From assembly GCA_021018815.1 (NCBI GenBank), contig JAITYX010000025.1, forward strand, positions 3,444,501-3,508,500: DNA of 64,000 nt, in the 5' to 3' direction. A model generated the notes under the pieces. That model searched no databases. It was not told the origin of the DNA and saw only the letters and a list, made by a program, of their open reading frames with translations. The DNA is from Talinum fruticosum. Taxonomy: Eukaryota; Streptophyta; Magnoliopsida; Caryophyllales; Talinaceae. The stretch's first letter is position 1, and the number at the start of each line of letters is the position of its first letter. The translations under genes were made by a program, and so were the position numbers. Of this stretch, positions 56,042 through 64,000 are shown in pieces.

Positions 56042-57270
56042 GTAGGAACCACGATCTACCACACGGATCGCATTTCCCCACGAACGTCGGCTTCACACGA
56101 CGTGTGCTTATCAAGGAGAATAAGGTTTTGGATTTTTTTGAAAGGTTGATTGGCGATTCTTAGAGATCATTTGGTTTTAGAATTCTTGTGATCTATTTTT
56201 AACAGAAAAGGCAAATTGGAAATAGATCGCCCCAAAGCTCACCGTGTCAAACAGCTGAGGCTACTCGGGCCAGGAGGTAGGCCCAACTAGTAGTTTGGGC
56301 GCCATAATCAACCCACCAAACTAAGTGGCCGACATCGACCATACGACATTAACTGTTAAGGTAGTCCTAATCAAATGCCCTGGGTTGTTGGTCAATTTCT
56401 AAAATTTCTCTAATTTTGTATAGAAAAAACTAAGATGTAGTTTTAAAAATTAAAATAGATTAAAAAAGAGTAGTCGATCAAATTTGACCAAAAAAACTAA
56501 CAAAAATAAGTCATTTTTCTATTTTTTGAGTTTATCGAAAGGGAATATAAAAAAGGGACGAAAATTCAAGAGATTAGAAAAAGGTTTTAGAAAAGGACAC
56601 CATTGGTTAAAACAAATGTTCTAGTGTTTGAGGACGAAGGCAAGAAATGAAGAGGGATGCCCCTCATTTTGCCAATCATAAGGACGACCTCCACTAATGA
56701 AATCGGTAAGTAAGAATTGCATTACGAAAAATAGTTAATCAACATGCAAAAGGCGGAATTAAAGGCACTCAAAACATGATACAAAGCGATAAATGAAAGC
56801 AATAAAGAAAAAATGATAAATCTAACTATTACATCGTGTACGGTGGAAATTAAATAAAACCGCATTTTAAAAAACCACAATAAGAAAGCAATAAAAATTG
56901 AATTTAAGTAAAGAGAAATAACAAAGTTCGAAAGAGGTGGAAGTGCACACTCAAGTTGACCCACCTGCTAGGCTTGAATGTCGATCGGATTTCGGTAGAG
57001 TGACACTAAATCAAAGTGAGTAAAAGCTGGAAAAAATAATGAAGGCTTTTGAGAGGTTTTAGAAAAGAAATTTTGGAGTATAGGAGAGGGAGTGTGAAAG
57101 GTGTGAAATTTTGGAGAGTAGAGAGGAGTGAGGGAAAGTTTCGGAATAAATGAGCAGAAAATGGCTAAAACTATTCCGTGAAAGGTGTGTGAAGGAGGGG
57201 GAAACCGTCTGTTTATAGAAAAGAATTAGGTTTAGAAAAACCTAAACCTAGCCCCCGAGTTGTTGGCTAA
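56042..57270 (-). repeat. Inverted Tat-type LTR leading into the tandem array
   Basis: Begins TGTAGGAACCACG, the exact complement of the Tat LTR end CGTGGTTCCTACA seen at 32732-32744. Reading leftward it has the TATA box CTATAAAC (57212-57218 complement), an R part with TTTAATTCCGCCTTTTGCATG (56740-56762) and the U5 end with CGACGTTCGTGGGG (56080-56095). It is inserted in Athila gag. Its promoter half is shared with every unit of the array that follows. Confidence 0.7.
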
Positions 57271-60200
57271 ATAGATAAAACAGGCTGAAAATTATTCATT
57301 ACTTTCTTTATCGCTTTCTTTTATCACTTTCTTTATTGATTTCATTTATTGCTTCAACTTATATTTTAGTTGCTTTAATTTTTGCCTTTGCATGTTGAGT
57401 GCTTGATTTCTCTTTAATATGATTTTAACTCACCTTTTCTATTAATAGAGATCGTCTTTTGACGGGCGAAATATGGAGCGTCCCTCTTCATTTCATGTCT
57501 GTCAACCCCCAACACCGGAACATTGGTTTTGACCAATGAGGTCCTAACCTTGTCTAACTTGAGTTGTTATGTCTTCGGTAAAACTCAAAATTAGAAAAGT
57601 GATTCTTTTTATTTTGTTAGTTATTATTTCAAAACTAACTGCGACTCCCCTTTTCAATCTTTTTAATTCTTATATTACATCTTGGTTTTTCGAAATAGAA
57701 ACTGGTGAAAAAATGGGACTTGGTTGAGGACCTAAACCGTATGAATGGGCTCGGCTCCGATCCATGCAGTTTTGGCTGAGTGCGCCGATTGAGCTTTGCT
57801 TGCAACATTTATGTTTTGATTTTTTTATTTAAAGAATACATCCCCAGAATTCTAAAACCTAATTTTGAAAATAAAACGATTTCTAAAATCGCCAATCAAC
57901 CCTTCTTAAAAATATCTTTCAAAAGTCTTATCGTTCGCTTGATAAGAGCATCTCATGTCAAGCCGACATTCGTGGGGAAACTTGGCCTTAGGCTAGGATC
58001 CTACAGGATTCATGGAAAATGTATTATTGGGTAATGGTTTCCCAATGCATATGGTCAAATTGGTCATGGATTGTATCACAATAGCTAAATTTTCCATTCA
58101 AATTAATGGTAACTTGCATGGATAAATATTAAAATAGCTATTGAACCTAGGTCCTACCTTCCAAAAGCTATTCTACCAAATCCAAGAAACTGAAAGTTTA
58201 GGTAGAAAAATTCGTTAGACTTAGAAATAAAATATTACCCGAAACGACGACAAATAAGATTGTTAGCCAAGTTTGAGTTGTTTTGGGAGAATAACTTTTT
58301 GTGTGCAAATCTTCAATGGTGATGAAGCCCTTATTTTTTACCTCCTTTATGATAAATCAGCTAAATCGAAGTGAGTAAAAACGAGGCAAAAATGAAGGCT
58401 TTTGTGAGGTTTTAGAACAGAAATTTTGGAGTGTAAGTGAGGGAGTGTGAAAGGTCCGAAATTTTGGAGAGTAGAGAGGAGTGAGGGAAAGTTTCAGCAT
58501 AAATGAGCAGAAAATGGCTAAAACTATTGTGTGAAAGGTGTGTAAAAGAAGGGGAAGCCATCTATTTATAGAAAAGAATTAGGTTTAGAAAAACCTAAAC
58601 CTAGCCTAAATAGATAAAATAGGCTGAAATTTATTCATTACTTTCTTTTATCGCATTCTTTTATCACTTTCTTTATTGATTTCATTTACCGCTTCAAATT
58701 ATATTTTAGTTGCTTTAATTTTCGCCTTTGCATGTTGCGTGCTTGATTTCTCTTTAATGTGAATTTAAATCACGTTTTCTATTAATAGATATCGTCTTTT
58801 TGATAGGCGGAATATGGAGCGTCCCTCTTCATTTCGTCTTTGTCAACCCCAACACCGGAACATTGGTTATGCCTCCTGGTTGTGCCTTCGATAAAACTCG
58901 AAATTAAAAAGCGATTCTTTCTATTTTGTTAGTTATTATTTCAAAGCTGATTGCGACTGCCCTTTTCAATGTTTTTAATTCTTGTATTACGTCTTGGTTT
59001 TTCGAAAGAGAAGCTGGTGAATAAATAGGACCTAATTGAGGACCTAAACCGTATGAATGGGCTCAACTCTTGATCCATGCAGTTTTGGCTGCGTGCGCCG
59101 ATTGAGCTTTGTTGCAACATTTATGTTTTAATCTTTTTTTTTAAAAAATACATCCCTGAATTGTAAAACCTAATTTTGAAAATAAAACGATTTCTAAAAT
59201 CGCCAATCAACCCTTCTTAAAAATGTCTTTCAAAAGTCTTATCGCTCGCTTGATAAGAGCATCTCATGTCAAGCCGACATTCGTGGGGAAACTTGGCCTT
59301 AGGCCAGGATCCTACAGGATTCATAGAAAATCTATTGTTGGGTAATAGTTTCCCAACGCATATGGTCAAATTGGTCATGGATTGTATCACAACGATGAAA
59401 ATTTTCCATTCAAATTAATGGTAACTTGCATGGATAAATATTAAAATAGCTATTGAACCTAGGTCCTACCTTCCAAAAGCTATTCTACCAAATCCAAGAA
59501 ACTGAAAGTTTAGGTAGAAAAATTCGTTAGACTCAAAAATAAAATATTACCCGAAACGACGACAAACAAGATTGTCGGCTAAGTCTTAGTCGTTTCGGGT
59601 TATTCAACTTTTCGTGTGCAAATCTTCAACGGTGATGAAGCCCTTATTTTTGACCTCCTTTATGATAAATCAGCTAAATCGAAGTGAGTAAAAACAGGTA
59701 AAAATGAAGGCTTTTGTGAGGTTTTAGAACAAAATTTTTGGGGTGTAAGTGAGGGAGTGTGAAAGGTGTGAAATTTTGGAGTAGGGAGGAGTGAGGGAAA
59801 GTTTCAGCATAAATGAGCAGAAAATGGCTAAATCTATTGTGTGAAAGGTGTGTGAAAGAAGGGGAAGCCATCTATTTACGAGAAAAGAATTAGGTTTAGA
59901 AAAACCTAAACCTAGCCCCCGAGTCTGCTCGCTAAATAGATAAAATAGGCTGAAATTTATTCATTGCTTTCTTTATCGCCTTCTTTTATCACTTTCTTTA
60001 TTGATTTCATTTACTGCTTCAAATTATATTTTAGTTGCTTTAATTTTCGCCTTTGCATGTTGGGTGCTTGATTTCTCTTTAATGTGAATTTAAATCACGT
60101 TTTCTATTAATAGATATCGTCTTTTTGATGGGCGGAATACGGAGCGTCCCTCTTCATTTGGTGCTGTCAACCCCAACACCAGAACATTTGTTTTGATCAA

Positions 60201-63200
60201 AGAGGTCCTAACCTTGTCTAACTTGAGTTGTTATGCCTCCTGGTTGTCCCTTCGGTAAAACTCGAAATTAGAAAAGCGATTCTTTTTATTTTGTTAGTTA
60301 TTATTTTAAAACCGATCTGCGACTCCCCTTTTCAATCTTTTCAATTCATGTATTACATCTTGGTTTTTGAAATGGAAACTGGTGAATAAATAGGACCTAA
60401 TTGAGGACCTAAACCGTATGAATGGGCTCGGCTCCTGATCCATTCGGTTTTGGCTGCGTGCACCGGTTTAACTTTGTTGCAACATTTATGTTTTGATCTT
60501 TTTTTTAAAAAATACATCCCCAGAATTCTAAAACCTAATTTTGAAAATAAAACGATTTCTATAATCGCCAATCAACCCTTCTTAAAATGTCTTTCAAAAG
60601 TCTTATCGTTCGCTTGATAAGAGCATCTCGTGTCAAGCCGACAGTCGTGGGGAAACTTGGCCTTAGGCCAGGATCCTACAGGATTCATGGAAAATCTATT
60701 ATTGGGTAAAGGTTTCGCAACGCATATGGTCAAATTGGTCATGGATTGTATCACAATAGCAAAGTTTTCCATTCAAATTAATGGTAACTTGCATGATAAA
60801 TAATAAAATAGTCTGTTGAACCTAGGTCCTACCTTCCAAAAGCTATTCTACCAAATCCAAGAAACTAAAAGTTTAGGTAGAAAAATTCGTTAGACTCGGA
60901 AATAAAATATTACCGAAACGACGACAAACAAGTTTGTCGGCCAAGTCTGAGTTGTTTCGGGTTATTCGACTTTTACGTGTGCCAATCTTCAACGGTTATG
61001 AAGCCCTTATTTTTCACCTCCTTTATGATAAATCATCTAAATCGAAGTGAGTAAAAACAGGCAAAGAATGAAGGCTTTTGCGAGGTTTTAGAATAGAAAT
61101 TTTGGAGTGTAAGTAAAGGAGTGTGAAAGGTGTGCAATTTTGGAGAGTAGGGAGGAGTGAGGGAAAGTTTCGAGCATAAATGTGCAAAAAATGGCTAAAA
61201 CTATTGTGTGAAAGGTGTGTGAAAGAAGGGGAAGCTATCTATTTATAGAAAAGAATTAGGTTTAGAATAACTTAAACCTAGCCCCAGAGCTTACGGCCAA
61301 ATAGATATAACAGCTGAAATTTATTCATTGCTTTCTTTATCGCCTTCTTTTATCACTTTCTTTATTGATTTCATTTATCGCTTCAAATTATATTTTAGTT
61401 GCTTTAATTTTCGCCTTTGCATGTTGAAGACTTGATTTCTCTTTAATGTGAATTTAAATCACCTTTTCTATTAATCGAGATCTTCTTTTTATGAGCTGAA
61501 TATGGAGCGTCGCTCTTCATTTCGTGCTATCAAACCCCAACACCAGAAATTTGGTTTTGATCAATGAGGTCCTAACCTTGTATAAGTTGAGTTGTTATGC
61601 CTCCTGGTTGTCCCTTCGGTGAAACTCGAAATTAGAAAAGCGATTCTTTCTATTTTCTTAGTTATTATTTCAAAATTGACTGGGTCTCCCCTTTTCAATC
61701 TTTTTAATTCTCATATTACATCTTGGTTTTTCGAAATAGAAACTGGTATAAAAATAGGACCCGATTGAGGGCCTAAAGCTGTATGAATGGGTTCAGCTCC
61801 GATCCATGTAGTTTTGGCTGCGTGAGCCACTTGAGCTTTGCTGCAACATTTATATTTTAATCTTTTTTTAAAAAAATACATCCCGGAATTCTAAAACCTA
61901 ATTTCGAAAACAAAGCAATTTCTAAAATCGCCAATCAACCATTGTTAAAAATGTCTTTTAAAAGTCTTATCGTTGGCTTGATAAGAGCATCTCGTGTCAA
62001 GCCGACATTTGTTGGGAAACTTGACCTTTGGCCAAGATTCTACATGATTCATGGAAAATCTATTATTGGGTAATGGTTTCCCAACGCATCTGGTCAAATT
62101 GGTCATGGATTGTATCACACTAGCTAAATTTTCCATTCAAATTAATGGTAATTTGCATGATAAATATCAAAATAGCTATTGAACACTGGGTCCTAGCTTC
62201 CAAAAGCTATTCTACCAAATCCGAGAAACTGAAATTTTAGGTAGACAAATTCGTTAGGCTCGTAAATAAAATTTTTTCCGAAACGACGACAAACAAGATT
62301 ATCGGCCAAGTCCGAGTTGTTTCGGGTCATTCGACTTTTCCGTGTGCAAATCTTCAACGGTTATGAAGCCCTTATTTTTACCTCCTTTATGATAAATTAG
62401 CTAAATCGATGTGAGTAAAAATTGGAAAAAAATGAAGGCTTTTGCGAGGTTTTAGAAAAAATATTTTGGAGTGTAAGTAAGGGAGTACGAAAGGTGTGAA
62501 ATTTTGGAAAGTTGAGAGGAGTGAGGGAAAGTTTCAGCATAAATGAGCAGAAAATGGCTAAAACTATTGCGTGAAAGGTGTGTAAAAGAAGGGGAAGCTA
62601 TCTATTTGTAGAAAAGAATTAGGTTTAGAAAAACCTAAACCTAGCCGTCGAGTTGCGCCCTAAATAGATATAACAGGCTGAAATTTATTCATTGCTTTCT
62701 TTATCGCCTTCTTTTATCACTTTCTTCATTGATTTCATTTATTGCTTCAAATTATGTTTTAGTTGCTTTAATTTTCGCCTTTGCATGTTGAGTGCTTGAT
62801 TTCTCTTTCATGTCATTTTAACTCACCTTTTCTATTAATAGAGATCGTCTTTTTGATGGGTGGAATATGGAGCGTCCCTCTTCATTTCGTGCTCGTTAAC
62901 CCCCAACACCAGAACATTGGTTTTGATCAATAAGGTCCTTACCTTGTCTAACTTGAGTTGTTACGCCTCTTGGTTGTCCCTTCGTAAAACTCAAAATTAG
63001 AAAAGCGATTCTTTTTATTTTGTTGGTTATTATTTCAAAGCCGACAGCGACTTCCCTTTTCAATCTTTTTAATTCTTGTATTACATCTTGGTTTTTGGAA
63101 ATAGAAACTGGTGAAAAATAGGACCTTATTAAGTGCATAAATCATATGAATGGGCTTAGCTCCCGATCCATGCGGTTTTGGCTGCGTGCGCCGGTTGAGC

Positions 63201-63757
63201 TTTCTGCAACATTTATGCTTTGATCTTTTTTTAAAAAGTACATCGCTGGAATTCTTAAACCTAATTTCGAAAATAAAACGATTTCTAAAATCGCCAATCA
63301 ACCCTTCTTAAAAATGTCTTTCAAAAGTCTTATCGTTCGCTGGATAAGAGCATCTCGTGTCAAGCCGAGCATTCATGGGAAAACTTGGCATTCGGCCAGG
63401 ATCCTACAGGATTCATGGAAAATGTATTATTGGGTAATGGTTTCCCAACGCATATGGTCAAATTGGTCATGGATTGTATCACAATAGCTAAATTTTCTAT
63501 CCAAATTAATGGTAATTTGCATGGATAAATATTAAACTAGCTATTGAACCTAGGTCCTAGTTTCCAAAAGCTATTCTACCAAATCCAAGAGACTGAAAGT
63601 TTAGGTAGAAAAATTCGTTAAACTCGAAATAAAATATTACCCGAAACGACGACAAACAAGATTTTCAAGCAAAGTCCGAGTTGTTTCGGGTTATTCGACT
63701 TTTTCGTGTGCAAATCTTCAACGAGTTATGAAGCCTTTATTTTTTACCTCCTTTATG
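57005..63757. repeat. Five tandem units of about 1.36 kb from LTR fragments
   Basis: Units start at about 57005, 58351, 59664, 61027 and 62392, each at (GATAAATCAGC)TAAATCGAAGTGAG, and the array ends at 63757. The period is 1346, 1313, 1363, 1365 and 1366 bp; unit 2 lacks about 51 bp near 58867. Each unit joins a minus-oriented LTR promoter piece (TATA complement, for example 58561-58571) to a plus-oriented U5 piece (GGATCCTACA, for example 57996-58005) plus leader DNA. A CCCGAAACGAC / GTTGTTTCGGG inverted repeat is near each unit's end. The units are highly similar. Short open frames recur but carry different stops, so it is noncoding. Confidence 0.93.
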
Positions 63758-64000
63758 ATAAATCAACTTTAGAAAACCTATAAAAAAATTAGGGAATAGT
63801 TCTCAAAGCATTAGGTTCGGGTTGACCCGTTAGGTCATCAGTTCAAAAATAGAAGACTTTGTTTTTTAGCAAAAATTGGCGCCCTAATGAAATTATTTGT
63901 CCACTGGGCCACTTTTGTTGGAACTTTGGAAGTGCTGAGGATGAGTTTCGAAGGAAAGAGGGAGCAAAGCAAGCCCTAGCATTTCTCGGTGTCTCTATTC
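63758..64000. other. DNA right of the array
   Basis: The array homology stops after GATAAATCAAC. A TTGGCGCCCTAATG at about 63887 resembles a Gypsy primer-binding site (TTGGCGCC). No LTR end is recognised next to it. The window ends here. Confidence 0.4.

Noticed and set aside
60572..62136. Two similar 63-66-codon minus-strand ORFs (MEN-A-VIQSMTNLT...) as a small gene family
   Set aside because: They are the same position of two tandem units. The other units carry stops or shifts there, so the resemblance comes from the DNA repeat and not from protein selection.
57005..63757. CRISPR or centromere-type satellite array
   Set aside because: The period is far too long for CRISPR and the genome is a plant. 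Five units built of LTR parts are a local array, with no evidence of a centromeric satellite.
63880..63900. TTGGCGCC as a definite primer site of a new Gypsy element
   Set aside because: Only 8 bases match and no LTR end adjoins it within the window.

Overview
The window looks like nuclear DNA of a flowering plant, probably a eudicot. It is dominated by nested, decayed LTR retrotransposons of both plant superfamilies: Ty1/Copia of SIRE/Maximus type, and Ty3/Gypsy of Tat type plus a trace of Athila. There are also a CACTA transposon, a LINE tail and simple repeats. Only one clearly intact host gene is present: a two-exon RABA1-type (Rab11-like) small GTPase at 48602-51957. The organism call rests on the element types, the plant Rab sequence and the intron layout; the species cannot be told.

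Layout. 1-729 is the end of an old Copia LTR. 730-1775 and 12475-15634 are two halves of an older plus-strand Copia (end of pol, third ORF, polypurine tract, 3' LTR). It is split by a complete 10.7-kb minus-strand Copia (1776-12474) with two LTRs, primer site, polypurine tract and a GAGGT target duplication. 15635-17950 is the 5' end (LTR and leader) of a minus-strand Tat element. About 18560-32744 is a long plus-strand Tat element with a leader holding five 43-bp repeats, gag, protease, RT, two RNase H domains and integrase. Downstream of its pol lie two ANTISENSE ORF relics (DUF7745-like and plant-mobile-domain-like), each preceded by its own TATA box. 32770-35854 repeats the 3' portion of that element. 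35855-38290 is mixed repeat remnants including a further Tat-type LTR. 38290-41910 is a second Tat copy in reverse orientation that keeps the pol/antisense-ORF arrangement. 41910-47640 is a plus-strand Copia relic interrupted by a 3.04-kb CACTA element (43964-47003, target duplication ATA). 47800-48375 is a LINE 3' end, followed by the Rab gene.

52140-53500 is AT-rich intergenic DNA. 53502-56041 looks like an Athila LTR with a MITE inside it and the start of gag. From 56042 an inverted Tat-type LTR leads into an array of five tandem units of about 1.36 kb (57005-63760), built from head-to-head LTR pieces.

How it fits together. Apart from the Rab gene, which would act in trans-Golgi/recycling-endosome trafficking, everything is transposon biology. 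The most unusual signals are: antisense ORFs with private promoters in the Tat elements; a TATA box before the third ORF in two diverged Copia elements; and an apparently young tandem array grown from head-to-head LTR fragments. Differences between the two LTRs of the complete Copia are often one-base indels at CpG-containing motifs. Part of the apparent decay may therefore be consensus error in methylated DNA.
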